A stretch of DNA of 64,000 nucleotides, taken from contig NC_060251.1 in assembly GCF_921293095.1 (NCBI RefSeq), forward strand, positions 95,590,566 through 95,654,565, read 5' to 3'. Position numbers and translations under genes: made by a program. Below the pieces are notes generated by a model, which saw nothing but the letters and a program-made list of their open reading frames with translations, was not told the DNA's origin and made no database searches. Positions 33,603 through 45,391 of this stretch are shown in pieces. How positions within the stretch are numbered: the first letter of the stretch is position 1; each line of letters begins with the position of its first letter. Origin of the DNA: Ischnura elegans (Eukaryota > Arthropoda > Insecta > Odonata > Coenagrionidae).

Positions 33603-34223
33603 GGACTCAAAACAGAAATTCATCCCCTGGGCTCCCCACCCACCACGGAGCCACACATTTGGGACGCCACCCGCAAGCCGGAATGGACGTCAGGGCTACC
33701 CAAGGGATATAGGAACCTTTGATAGGGGATCTCTTTTGGGTTAGAACCTCCAGCGCGGGGGCCCTCCGAACCCACGCACCTTCGGCCGCCCTACGGAGAC
33801 CCCCATATCTCCAGCACTAACCCGTCCTGGCGTACGCTCGGAAGGAGCCGCCAAGCTCCCCAGCCGCCAGGAGCCGATTGACCGAGCTGGGCTCTTCTCG
33901 GCCGCCCGTTTTTCGGGGAATCCAGGGCCGAAGTGGGGTTTTGAACTCCGGCCCATACCGGGTTTCCGACGCCCAGCTGGGTGCCGGAGAACTCACCCAC
34001 CAGGATCCCCTTCTCCCCCTTGTACGGGTCTCCACGCACGGCAAACACGTGGGTGAATCTGGACGCCAGATGTTTCGGCTACTCAGCACAGCAGTCACAT
34101 GCTGTCTGGACGCTATCCTAGCGTACGAAGGGTTTTTTGACGAGGTTGTCTCCCCGATGGGCTCGGGTCCGTGGGGGCGCGACTCCCCAAAGGAAGAGAT
34201 TACTCTCTTCCCCCCGTGCGGGG
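33603..34223 (-). promoter_or_regulatory. I-element 5'UTR with internal promoter
   Basis: GC-rich leader of about 620 bp shared by copies A and C and the fragment at 48407-48565. Because I-clade elements transcribe from an internal promoter at their 5' end, the promoter should lie here (family knowledge). One 16-bp VNTR unit only. Confidence 0.6.
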
Positions 34224-34235
34224 GCTTGCGGTTTT

Positions 34236-35425
34236 GACGAACTGGTTGCTCTGATCGTTCAACAAAGTGAACTTTATATGAAACAAAAGGGGGTATCTTT
34301 TCATACCACTGCCGAAGAGATTAGCGCGTTTCTGGGGATGAATTTCGTGATGGGGTATCATGTGGTTCCGAGTTTTAGGGACTACTGGTCCTCTGATCCT
34401 GACATGCAAGTGCCGTACATTGCCAATATAATGTCCAGGAGGCGTTTTGAAGTCATTAGGAATGCTTTGCATTTAGCAAATAATGAGGATATGCTTCCCA
34501 GAAATCACCCCAATTATGATCGAGCTTTCAAAGTTCGGCCTCTGATTAAACATTTCAATCAATGCTTCCAGAACGCGCGGAAACCATCTAAACAGCAGTC
34601 TATAGATGAGCATATGATACGCTTCAAAGGTCACAACATCATGAAGCAGTATATTAAAAGTAAACCTATAAAGTGGGGTTTTAAGATTTGGTGCAGATGT
34701 GATTCAAATTCTGGCTATTTGTATCAATTTGACTTGTATACAGGAAAAAAACTGACCCAGAGTATGGTCTTGGAGAGGGAGTTGTAACGTTGCTGAGTAA
34801 ATCCCTTGAGTACTTGTGCTGCGAAATATATATTGACAATTTCTTCAACTCACCATTGCTTCAGTTGAGATTACTTGAAAAAAATATATACCTATGTGGC
34901 ACGGCTCGAAGTGACAGAAAACATATGCCAAAAAACCTCAAGCCAGATAAAGAATTAAAACGTGGAGAAAGCCACATGCTATCAGCAAATGGTGTCACTT
35001 GCGTGAAATGGATGGACAACAGATCAGTAATAATGTTGTCAAATTTCATTAATTCAAATAAGTCGAGCACTGTCTCCAGGAGACAACAAAAAATTGCAGA
35101 AAAGATACAAATTCCTTGTCCGGAGATAATAATAGCATATAACAAGTTCATGGGTGGGGTCGATCTAATGGATCAAAAAATTACGTATGAAATTGACAGG
35201 AAAGCAAAAATTAAGTTCTACATGAGAATATTTTTCGATCTATTGGACATTGCAGTGAATAACGCACATTGTTTATACACGCAACTTAATGAGGGCGCAA
35301 ATCCTGATTATAAGGCAATTTCGCCTCTTCAATACAGACAAATCATTGCGAGGTTCCTCATAGGAAACTATTCTAATAGAAAGAGAGGTGTCCCGACTGG
35401 CCCTGTTACTCTCTTTTTGAGTTAA
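34236..35425 (+). pseudogene. piggyBac transposase 2, C-terminal part
   Basis: Continues the frame of 28631-29113. Contains FLGMNFVMGYHVVPS and MSRRRFEVI (piggyBac core start), then QSIDEHMIRFKG with the first catalytic Asp. In the A7 run at 34744-34750 the frame shifts, after which TDPEYGLGEGVV, IYIDNFFNS (second Asp) and NKFMGGVDLMDQ (third and fourth Asp) follow. Ends GPVTLFLS. A one-base change in the A-run would be either a real mutation or a sequencing error. Confidence 0.85.
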
Positions 35426-36300
35426 ACAGAGTGCATTGTATATCGTCCTAAATTAACTTATGTTTCTCTAACACAATAGCCAACGAATCCATATTTATAT
35501 TCAGTGATGCAATGTAAACACCTAATCTTACCTTGTGCTATCATTTCGAGGTTTATTGTTTCCTCAGTTGCATCAGTTTTCCTCTTGACCTCAACAGGTG
35601 ACATTCCTCGCTCTATTGGCGGTTTCCTTTTTAATTTTGGGGTTGAAGATAAATATTTGGGGCAACCAGGAAACTGAGAGGGCACAGCATTTTCTGTCAG
35701 TTGTGGTTGCTTATACATTTGCTGTAAATTTACACGAAAAAATTACTTTCCGTAAGATATTTTTGAAAAATTATGGTATCAAACATGTGAAATCTAAGCC
35801 AGTAATTTATTACTAATCGAGTAAAATTGTACTCCTATACATCATAGCATACGTATAAATTGAAAACAGCACTCACAGTGCCAAAATTCACAGGACAACT
35901 GCTGCTAAACTAATCACTTTCATAACCTTTAATTTCACCTTTTTTGATATTATCAGTTAGCTGTTTCTTGAGTGTAAGTGGTCTTGTGGCATTTGTCTTC
36001 CAAAAGTTTTCCAGTGAAGCAGATATCCATACCCTCCATTACATAAAACACTAAAATTAAAAATTTAAAGTTTCATAACCTCCAGGGATGTCTAAATTTA
36101 TAAAAAATCAGTTGTCAACACAACAAAACTCTAATCCTCTTCATTGTCAAAGACTGATGGTCTAATATATGTCTTTTCTGTCTTGAAAGCTAAAGCATAG
36201 CATCATGAAACTTGGGAGTCCAATGAAAGTAACAAAAACATTGAAAGTGCTCTAACTAGAAAGCAGACTTGAACTCTAAATGTCTCACTTCCCATATATT
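35426..36300. other. No gene recognised; possible minus-strand exon
   Basis: AT-rich. An open minus-strand stretch at about 35530-35718 (Lys/Pro-rich) ends at a GTAAGA donor, but has no partner exon and no known domain. Confidence 0.35.
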
Positions 36301-36592
36301 TTCGTCATACACTTGGAAATTATGTCGCTGCTGTGTATGAAAACAGATGGTACATTGACTGTGTCGTTCAAACACTTGAGGATGGTGAAATTCATGACAC
36401 CTGATGGTAAGGCTAGGTCATACATGTGGTCAACACATTTGGATTAGTGCTGGATAATGTCAACTGATGTGTTAATGCAAGTACCAGTGCATAAGAGCAT
36501 CACGGGAATGCAGTACAACTTGCCAGATTGCACAGTCACTGCAATTGAGAAGGCCTGGAATGCTTATCATCCGTATCAGAGGTATGTACCTA
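36300..36592 (+). pseudogene. Degenerate fragment of an unassigned transposon-associated domain
   Basis: Reading with one frameshift and one stop gives NYVAAVYENRWYIDCVVQTL, then DGKARSYMW, and finally TGMQYNLPDCTVTAIEKAWNAY, ending at a GTATGT donor. This matches my memory of a small domain (GDYV-x-V-Y-x-WYIG...ARSF-x-W) common in uncharacterised arthropod proteins, often beside transposase-like regions. I cannot name the family. It lies just outside the left end of the EnSpm element. Confidence 0.35.
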
Positions 36593-36811
36593 CTTATTCC
36601 TTAAATATTCAACCAGTTTTTTGACTAGCTGCAAATATTCAGTAAATCCACATATTTGCTAAAATGTTGCCATTTTTTACTCCTTGGAAATAAAAAAAAT
36701 AGCTTGGATTTTTCCACAATGTTACATTCTCTTAATGCATAACCTACATAATAACAACTTCGGTGAAAATTAGACAACTATTCATATGTGACTTCCAACT
36801 ATTCATGCTTT

Positions 36812-36858
36812 CCCATACAAAAATATCTGTGCTGTGACTGCACTAAATCTGCACTGTA
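36812..36858 (+). repeat. Left terminal inverted repeat of the EnSpm-like element
   Basis: 47 bp beginning CCCATACAAAAATATCTGTG; pairs with 46385-46431 with one mismatch at position 13. Confidence 0.9.
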
Positions 36859-37350
36859 ACTGGACTAAACTCTGTGTTTAGCACAGTCACAGTACACTTT
36901 TCTGTACTGGACTGTACTATGGCAGCTAGAATTTGAGAAGAACTGTACTGTAACAGTGCTGAATCACTGTGCTGGAACTGTGCTAGAGCTCAGACTGCAC
37001 TGAGACTGGGCTGGGTAACATGACTGGAACTGTACTATGGCTCTAACTGTACTCTGACAGGGCTAGATAACATGACTGGAACTGTACTGTGGCTCAAAGT
37101 GGACTGTGACTGGGCTGGGTAACATGACTGGAAGTGTACTATGGCTCAAACAGCACTGTGACAGGGCTGGGTTACATGACTAGAACTGCACTTTGACTCA
37201 AAATGCACTCTGACTGGGCTGGGTAACATGTCTGGAACTGTACTATAGCTCGAACTGGAATGTAACTGGGCTACATAACATGACTGGAACTGTGTTATAG
37301 TTCAAATTTCATTATGATAGGGCTGGCTAAAATGACAATAGAACTATACT
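36859..37350. repeat. Left subterminal tandem repeats
   Basis: About eight degenerate units of 50-60 bp with the core GGAACTGTACTATGGCTC and GGGCTGGGTAACATGACT. Subterminal arrays of this kind are transposase or accessory-protein binding sites in CACTA elements (family knowledge; binding here is inferred). Confidence 0.8.
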
Positions 37351-37660
37351 ATGGCTCATGGAAGTTTAATCTGGAAGAATTGGATTTAGATTAGAAGATA
37401 TGCTGGTGATATCGGAAGGCTATGGAATACTCACATTTAAAAACTTTGGAATCTTGGAATTAGGTAGCTGTCTTCGGTACACCCTACAACAAGTTATAGA
37501 AAAAGACTGGTGGTAGTTTGATTTTTCAACAATTTATTAATAAAAAATACTCTTCAACAAAATGTCATGATTGAATACAAATAACATTGAAATGGAACAA
37601 AAATGCAAAGCATATCAGATAACTCAAACCTCTTCCATGTAATGCAACTCCGACATGTTA

Positions 37661-40600
37661 TTACTCCTTTTCAATTGAATTAACTCGTTTAACAGAATAC
37701 AATTTGCTTTCGACATTTACTAATACATGCACCTCCACAATGTCATTCACAATTACACTTGTTGTCTCACTAGATAAAAGTATTTCGTTTATAAGGTCAT
37801 TCACAGGCAAATTGCTTACATTTTTAACAATGCATTCTCTTACCACAGCATAATAACAACTCTCACAAAGACATAATGTGGAGCAGAAACACTTTTTACA
37901 TTTCACAAAAGTTTCTACCAAGTATAAAGAATTATCTTTTGTCAAGATCAAGGATGGAGAGCATCTTTTCCCACTTACGCTACTTCTACTTACAATAATA
38001 TTATTTCCCTTTTGCAGTCGGCCAAACACCCAAACTTTTGGAATTGGGGAAATGGGACAATCCAAAAGACTTTCAATAACATTCATTAAGAATGTTGATA
38101 CAGTGGAAACCTGCCGTATGTTTCCCAAAGCATAAGTCTCTCCATCAATTTCTTCCATTTTCACTTCGTGGGAAGATAAATGTGCCACACATTTCTTGCC
38201 TAAAGAGATGTCTCCCAACTTTGATTTATACGAAGGCAAATTCTGGATGGCATGAAATGATTCTATTATCTTATATTCTGCATGTTGAGTACCACTCACA
38301 AACTTTTTCATCGTACCCAATAACCCCTCTAAAGGGAAACATGAAGTTTCAAATGCAGGGCCCAAATCCTTGACGTTTTCTGCTAAGTGTAGCAATGAAT
38401 GTAAATTTGCAGTCATAAATTGCGGTCCATAATGAATTTCATACTGCTTTACAAAATTTACTAAATGTGTATGAGCAGTATTGATATCATCCAGAGAAAC
38501 AGAGTGTTTGTGTAACATGAATGTAGCTTGAACTAGCTGATAAAGATGATTTAAAAGAGTAGAGGGTAAGATATCACACAAAACAGGGATTGCCCAATAG
38601 AGTAAAAAGTGTTTATATTCAGACGTTTTATAAAATGACAAATGCATTTTGATGGACCTTGGAGAACGAAAGATGAAAATTGGTGGAATTATCTTTGACA
38701 GCCGTGAATCAATCTTATGAATATAATTGTGCAATGAAAATGAACACTTTTTGTGTTTCGCATCAAACCAAAGATGCATCAGTGCCTTAAAAACACCTCC
38801 AAACACAGAATGCATTGTATCAATGCCAATGCCTCTAATGAAATCAGGACAGATCTTTGAAATCACATTTATCCCTTTAAATCCGTACACAGGTTTCTGA
38901 GTAACTTCCGCTTCCTCGCAGTGCTTTATAGATAGTGCATGTGAGCGTAATGTGAGATGATCTGAGTATTTATAAACAAATGTTTTCTTTTTGCCTGCAA
39001 CAGTTATTTTTTCTCCTTTAACTAGGCATTTGGGGCACCCAAAGAAGCCATTAAAATTCTTCAAATTTAGAAGAAGAGCCTTGGCTGGGAGGTCGGCAAT
39101 GCCAGCTAATATGAATGACTTAACAGCTGTTTTATTACCACAGGGCAAAACCAATTCAATGCCGTGATGGAGTTGAGAAAATATTTTATGAATCGGTGAC
39201 ATGTAAGTCCCAAAATTTGGTTTCTGCTGACTGTACCAAAGCCCAGCAAAAATTACGTTTTGGGGCAAGAAGCATAAGTTGTATGGGAGCTCATTGATGA
39301 GAAGCAAGATGGGCCAGAAAGATGATTTTGAAGATTTGTACATTTGAATCCCATCGGTGTACAGCATGACAGTGAAGTCGTAAACACCAGTGAGCAAATG
39401 CTTGAATTGCCTGTAGAGAGCTCCATCACACACATTTTCCAAATTAGTTGATGTTTTCGGATTTTTATGGTAATTGTGTGTGATGGCAGCAACAAAATCA
39501 TGTCTTCTAAACATATTCCTTATCTGAGACTCGACAGGACATATAATGAAATTCAAAGATTTTGAATTTGAACAAGAACATTCACGTATTGGTGAGATTT
39601 CTTTGCCACAATTATTACAAAATCTTCCCATTCTAGGGTCAAAATCTCCTGAGTTGAAAAATCTTTTCAATAAATACATACTTTTAATTACTTTGTTGTG
39701 CTCAGGAAGATGGTAAATCAAAAGATCAATAACTTTAGACATGCACGCATAAGAAATTTTGAAATGTAGGAAGACGGACATCAACATGACAGCACTCTCA
39801 AAAACAGTGATGTTTGAACCCTCATAAATTTTCTCACTACCTTCATTTTTTGGTCCTTCAAAATTACCTCCAATATTGCTTTCTGAAGAGCTATCGGATA
39901 AGATGTTATACGAGTCTTCGGAAGACGTGTCATAGCTTGACTCATACACAAACGAGGATTCTTCACCATCACTCACAGATTCCTGACCATCACTCACAGA
40001 TTCCTGACCATCACTCACAGATTCCTCACCATCACTCTCAATTCCATCCCTCAGGACTGTTTTCTTCAAAGTAACACCTATGAATTGAAATATAATAAAC
40101 CATGTACTCCGTCCATGATCCATATGTAATGCAGATGATAAATATATTCTATAACCAAATAAGTAAATGGGATATGTAAGAATGTGGTTCATGGGTTATC
40201 CGGTAAATAATAATAATTATGTGCTAATAGATAATGATATACCTACCACAATTATAACTTTCACCTTGGTCAGCCACAATTGTAGTCGTCACATCTGATA
40301 GTGGGTCAGGGCCTATAGGAAGATATAAATATATATCATCAATATGAATAGTTTTGAGACATTTTATATGTGACGTTATGCAGAATGATATAACCTCCCT
40401 GGCAAAAATTTCTGCGTTATCATTTTTGGCAGTAGGGTTATGAGAAAGCGCTCTTTATAGCACAGAAAGATCACCTGAAATTCACAATTTTAAACATTCC
40501 GTAACTGCACATATAGTATGAAATGTTTCTCTCTGATTTCGGAGAACCTTCGCACCAGTTGCAAGTAGATATTTTTGCCAGGGAGCTGAGAAAAAAGTAA

Positions 40601-40874
40601 TTGGAAATTTTTCCGGTTTTAGCAGAACATTGTAAACACTGAACTTCCAAGTAGTAAATGTAGCGTGAAAGTACTTACCAAGATTATTATTTAAATTGAA
40701 GAAGTCCATTTCCAGAGTAGAATCGTCACTATCAGAGCAGTCAATACATTCCTCAGAAACCGAAGCAAGCTCTTCTACTTGTACGAGAGCACTGTTCTGA
40801 TTGCCACCATAGTCAGCTTTCCTCCGCCTCCATTCAGTTGTCCGAGAGCTTTTGGTGTAAGGTCCTCTCCGCAC
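37661..40874 (-). CDS. EnSpm/CACTA-like transposase (Tnp2 type)
   Basis: Three exons on the minus strand: 40874-40679, 40312-40247 and 40077-37661, with phase-1 GT-AG junctions that join correctly. The main exon is open for about 805 codons to the stop at 37661. Features: an acidic run with three 7-residue SDGQESV-type repeats (39960-40050); a zinc-binding CNNCGKE...CSC motif; LYTDGIQMYKSS (catalytic Asp region); DLPAKALLLN and FNGFFGCPKC; GIDTMHSVFGGV; CFPLEGLLGTMKKFVSGTQ; and a Cys-rich C-terminal motif (CKKC, CLCESC). This is the animal Tnp2-like EnSpm transposase pattern, expected to cut at the element ends. The first exon has an in-frame stop upstream and no clear ATG, so the true start (perhaps the Met near 40709 or another exon) is unresolved. 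Confidence 0.8.
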
Positions 40875-41271
40875 TATTACTCAAAGAGGGTATCTATGAG
40901 ATAAATAAGGTATCTACGCTTTCAGAAAGGGCCGCTTCAATTCACGTTTCAAATCTTCACCACCCGCTCTTTGACCACTCATGACGACAGAAGTTATTTA
41001 CTTTTTTACTTCGCATTACAATCAATGATCTCCGCATAAAAATTAATGCATAAAATTATTTAAAAATTTTATTGACATGAATGCGGAAATTTATCACCAT
41101 AGCTTGCTTAATGTTATTTTTGTAAAGTAAGGTCAATAAAACAACTTCCGTTAATACTCCGCCATCTTTGATGCGCAACGTGGTCTTCGCACCAGCACTG
41201 ATCGTATCAGTAGTACATGTGCCCTCGTCGGACTAGGTTACCTCTACGGCTTTGTCGACGATCAGGCAAAT
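40875..41271. promoter_or_regulatory. Divergent promoter region between transposase and BEN gene
   Basis: About 400 bp between two head-to-head genes. An arthropod-type initiator (ATCAGTAG, 41205-41212) lies about 65 bp before the BEN ATG. No TATA box seen. The shared region would allow co-regulation of both genes. Confidence 0.45.
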
Positions 41272-44200
41272 ATGCATAGCTTGAATGAATCCGACGACTC
41301 GCAGTGCAGCATCTCCTCGCGGAGTGCGCGAGAGGTGAAGCAACGGGCGTGCGTTTATTTTTATTCTGATCAAAATACCGTAATTTGCAAAGACATTCGC
41401 CAATTTACGAAAACTGACCCCGAATGGGGTGAAGAACTGATGATAGCCTGGGATGGTGTCCAGGAGAGAGTACGCATCGTGGCTGCTGGAGGTAAGTACT
41501 CTGAAACTTCGTTTTTTAATGTTTTTTTAACTGTTAACTGAAACATTTTTTTATTGTTAACTTGCGGTCGCTTTACACGTGGCGCCAATTAGTACATTCC
41601 GTTGAAATTAAATACTCCTGAAGAATAGTATGCTTGATGGATAGGGATTGGGATTTCCTACCGACGCGCGATCACAGATATATAAATTGTATATATCAGC
41701 GCGCGATCATGTCATTTTGCTATCGTTCTCACCGTTGGAAACTTTCCACGAGATGCCATGTGATGCGTTACTTGTTAAGTGGTTCATTTCTTTATTGGTG
41801 ATGCCTATTGCAGGTCGATATTAATTATTTCCCTAGAGTTTATTGGTATCGTATTTTTATTATTTCCGGTCGCTTTACACGTGGCGCCAATTAGTACATT
41901 CCGTTGAAATTAAATACTCCTGAAGAATAGTATGCTTGATGGATAGGGATTGGGATTTCCTTCCGACGCGCGATCACAGATATATAAATTGTATATATAT
42001 GCGCGCGATCATGTCATTTTGCTATCGTTCTCACCGTTGGAAACTTTCCACGAGATGCCATGTGATGCGTTACTTATTAAGCGGTTCATTTCGTTATTGG
42101 TGATGCCTATTGCAGGTCGATATTAATTATTTTCCTTGAGGTTATTGGTATCGTATTTTTATTATTTCCGGTCGCTTTACACGTGTCGCCAATTTGTACA
42201 TTCCGTGGAATTTAAATATTCCTGATTTATAGAATGCCCGATGGAAAGGGATTGTGCTTTTTTTGCCGTCGCGAAATCATGTAACTCTGCTACCGTTCTC
42301 ACTGTAGGAAACTTTCCAGGAGACTATTTCCCTGCGTGTGCTTAAATACTGTGCAAGTCAGTGTCCCTCTTGAAAAGCCTTTAAAATATTTAAAGTGCCT
42401 TGATGAAGCTGTTTTTTATGTCTCTATTAGGTGATCGGTAGCGCTAGAAGGTCAAGGCCCCTCTGAAGTGCCTTTTCTATTTAGGCGAATGCTTATTAAG
42501 GTCCGCTTCTGAGGTCTTGATAAATGCTTTTATTTGTATAATATGCAACATTACATTTTCTTGTTGTAGGTAAGGACCAGGACATGAAAGAGGCGCAGGA
42601 GGAATTCGAGCATCTGATGGGGAAGGAAAATATGTCGCCATGCAAGGCCATCATGGTTTTGCATGGTGAGCGTCCTGCTCCAAGCAGGAGGAGGAGATGC
42701 CCAAAGATGGGCAGTAATGTCACCAATCTGGCTCCCATTCGTTTTGGGGAAGATTTGCCCCCTCTAGCCGATGCTATTGGGAATGCCCTACGGGTTCAAG
42801 GGGACGTCGATTGGTTCAATTCCGAGGCTATTGGGCCAAGAGTGCCAGAGCCAATTGGGTCAAGTGTGCCAGAGCCTGTTTCGATACAGCGCAATATTAA
42901 TTATAGTTCAGCCAACATTGAAGGTAGACCATCAATTGATGCACTGTTGGCTAACGCTGGTAAGTTCTTCATGATTTCATGTTATTTTTAACTAGAATAG
43001 TCATGGATAACTGATCACAATATAATATCCTGATTGTTTCCATTGGTTTTTAATAGATTCTTATTTCATTTCTAGCTGATGATTGTGAAAAAGGGCGCAT
43101 TCTGCTGCAACATGCACGGCATTTCTTGAAGAAAGGCCCTTCAGAGCTGACAGTAAGTCTTCTTGGTGTAGTACCTTTATATATATGTTCCAGTATCCTG
43201 TCACTGCATTCTATAAGCTAACATGTTATTTTCAGGTTTTATTGCATCCTTCGTACAACATTTATATGCAGAAAACGGATAAGATATCTGCTGTTACCAT
43301 AGGGACGACACCGAAGAAGCTGCAGGAGCAGCTTTTATTAAAATTGTTTGGGAGGGAGTACATAGGAGGACATTCTGCCAGCGGCCAAAGGAGAGGGAGA
43401 GGTGGGAACCCCGCTGCAGATGTGGAGACGATGGAGGCCGTCGATGGTAATTACTGATGTCGCATGGGAGGAATCAATATTCTTATTCTTCCCTTGGAAT
43501 GATAGGGCATGTTAAATATCCATGGAATGTTGAGTAAAGGCTGTTTTACATGATGCACGGAATTGCGCTATCTGATGTACATGCGAAGGCACAGTAAAAA
43601 TTGCATCGTGTACAGCGGTGAATTGCTAGAACACTTGTGTGGACGCTAGACTGCGAAATAGCCCATTTTCTAATTTCGTTCATGCATTCCTGCAATGCCA
43701 CGCCATTTTAGAAATTAATACAGCTCTAACCTGCGCAATTCCGTGCACCATGTAAAACAGCCTTAAGACTTTCAACAGTCCTTGAACTCTTGTGGAACCA
43801 CAATAGTCAATATTATATGTACACATTTTTATGTCAAGTTTGATGATGATAATAATAATGTCTGTGTTACGAAAGAGCTGTTCACTATGAAAAACACATT
43901 TAACAATACTGCTTGTTTTCCCAGCATCTAGTGTAGGTTTTTCTTTTATTTTGATTACCCTACTGTGAAATGGCGGTGTATTATTTGCAGCAAGCCCTTT
44001 GCAAATTGCATACTTTGTGATCATTTCAATTTATTTTAACATTACTTACTGCAACTTATGCAAATGTTGTTCCGGCTGTTGCAATAGCATTTCTTTTTTA
44101 TCTCAACATTTATCTTGTTCTTATGTAGTGTAGCTTATGTGAGTGAGTATTCACTGCTTAAAATTTGAACAGATGAAGATTGCTTTAAATCTTTCTTGGT

Positions 44201-45391
44201 TACAAATGTTTTCTATCTCATTTATATTTCAATGGAAGTAGGTACCTAGTTTGTATTATTGTTATATTTATTTATTTTTTATGAATGCGACATAGCGCAG
44301 CATTTTTATGAATGTGCAATGTAAATTTGTTATAGTAACTATCCCCAATTTCTCAGAAAAATCCATTTCAAATTAATTTCAGCACAACATTTTCATCTCT
44401 TCTCATAGAAAGCAATATGTCTGCCTACTCTGTAACTACTCATAGAGAACTAAAATCGGGCTTCATTTCGGGAGTGATATAGCACACATATTCTTAGATT
44501 ATCATTACTTTGATTTCAGCATATGTGAAGATGAAGTTCAAAGGCCAGGAGGTTCCACGGCTTTCAACAACATATAATAAACTGGCAAAGAATGTGAGGG
44601 TATCCAAGGGTTACCAGGCCGGGAAATACCATTATGTGAAGAGGTAAATATCATTTTAAATTGGTTGATGTAGAACAGGAGCCCAATGGCATATACTGGA
44701 AATATTTCTGAAAAGTCTCTGAAGAGCTTGCATTGCAAGTACTTCGCCCATAAAATGCAAAATGTCCACAAAGAAAATTATTCGTCAACATCGAAGTGAA
44801 ACAAGAATATTCCTTTGTAGAAGTGGCTAGAGTACCTAATTTTGGTTTGGGGGTCATATCACAGTCCAAGCAAACTAATTTCCCCCTTTGGAATTTTCTT
44901 AACTTTCCACCGCCACATAACCTCTAGTTTCTTGTCTTAGCCCTGATATGATCATCTCCACATGAATTCACTTTCATACAATTTTGATGAACTTAATTGG
45001 AGCCCTTTGGGAACTATTCAACCTTTCATTTGAAATGTTTCTAACTTACTAAAGTATGTGCTTGAAACAAACTACAAGTTCAGAGGTTAAAAAGATGTTT
45101 GTAAAATATGAAAATTTTTCTGGGTACTTGTCATTTTTTGGTAGCTGTAACCTGACATTTTTTTAACTTATCAATGTATTTCGGTCCATCATTGACATTC
45201 TGTCATTTAAGGAATAAATTCACCTTAACTAATGGCTCATGACTGCAATGTTATAACCAGTATTGCTATAGGGTTTAACTTTAAGGCAAACAGCACAGCT
45301 AATCCTTAAAAATTCCAGTTTTGCCTTTGAACTTTACATGTTCAAACAATTTAATGTCTATATTCTATGTAATTTCAGGAAGGCAGCCTAA
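41272..45391 (+). CDS. BEN-domain protein, six exons, 344 residues
   Basis: Exons 41272-41491, 42570-42959, 43076-43152, 43236-43446, 44520-44643 and 45379-45391. Every intron has GT-AG ends and the phases (1,1,0,1,2) join without a break to a TAA, giving 1035 nt. The N-terminal exon has an acidic/Ser start and a small domain (VYFYSDQNTVICKDI, EELMIAWDGVQE) typical ahead of BEN domains in arthropod proteins. Exon 2 is a basic, Pro-rich linker (SRRRRCPKMG). Exons 4-5 hold the BEN domain at about residues 229-325: TPKKLQEQLLLKLFGREYIG, GHSASGQ, METMEAV-like spacer, YVKMKFKGQEV. BEN domains bind DNA and proteins in chromatin factors. Here the gene lies inside the EnSpm-like transposon opposite the transposase, suggesting an accessory DNA-binding role. 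Confidence 0.75.
41566..42330. repeat. 302-bp tandem repeat in intron 1 of the BEN gene
   Basis: Two nearly identical units (41566-41867, 41868-42169) and a diverged partial third. Each starts GGTCGCTTTACACGTG and contains an imperfect palindrome GCGCGATCA...TATATAAATTGTATATAT...GCGCGATCA. Confidence 0.9.

Larger units (their letters stand above)
29114..34223 (-). mobile_element. I-clade non-LTR retrotransposon copy C, full-length ends, internally deleted
   Basis: A 5110-bp insertion with a perfect 12-bp TSD, GCTTGCGGTTTT (29102-29113 and 34224-34235). The 5' end on the right begins CCCCGCACGG, exactly as in copy A, which defines the family's 5' terminus. It contains ORF1 intact, ORF2 with a deletion of about 585 bp in the endonuclease (junction about 32033) and a 2-bp deletion at about 30976. 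In shared regions it differs from copy B at only a handful of positions, so it moved recently. Confidence 0.92.
28631..35425 (+). pseudogene. piggyBac transposase gene 2, interrupted by I-clade copy C
   Basis: A piggyBac (DDE_Tnp_1_7) transposase split in two. A 5'UTR intron (28509-28610) precedes an ATG at 28631. The N-terminal 161 codons end at 29113 (acidic region, then DAFRKACGF). The 5110-bp I element sits at codons Ala-Cys-Gly-Phe, whose 12 bases form the TSD, and the frame resumes at 34236 (DELVALIVQQ). The rest runs to 35425 with one frameshift in an A7 run at 34744-34750. Catalytic Asp residues are visible (QSIDEHM, YIDNFFNS, GGVDLMDQ). The C-terminal Cys-rich zinc finger usual in this family is not seen. 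Total would be about 557 residues. Terminal TTAA/TIRs were not identified. Confidence 0.9.

Noticed and set aside
33271-33744. 157-codon plus-strand frame
   Set aside because: Antisense to I-clade ORF1 and 5'UTR of copy C.
35458-35718. Minus-strand 86-codon frame ending at a GTAAGA donor
   Set aside because: No partner exon, no recognised domain; kept only as a remark in the regional entry.
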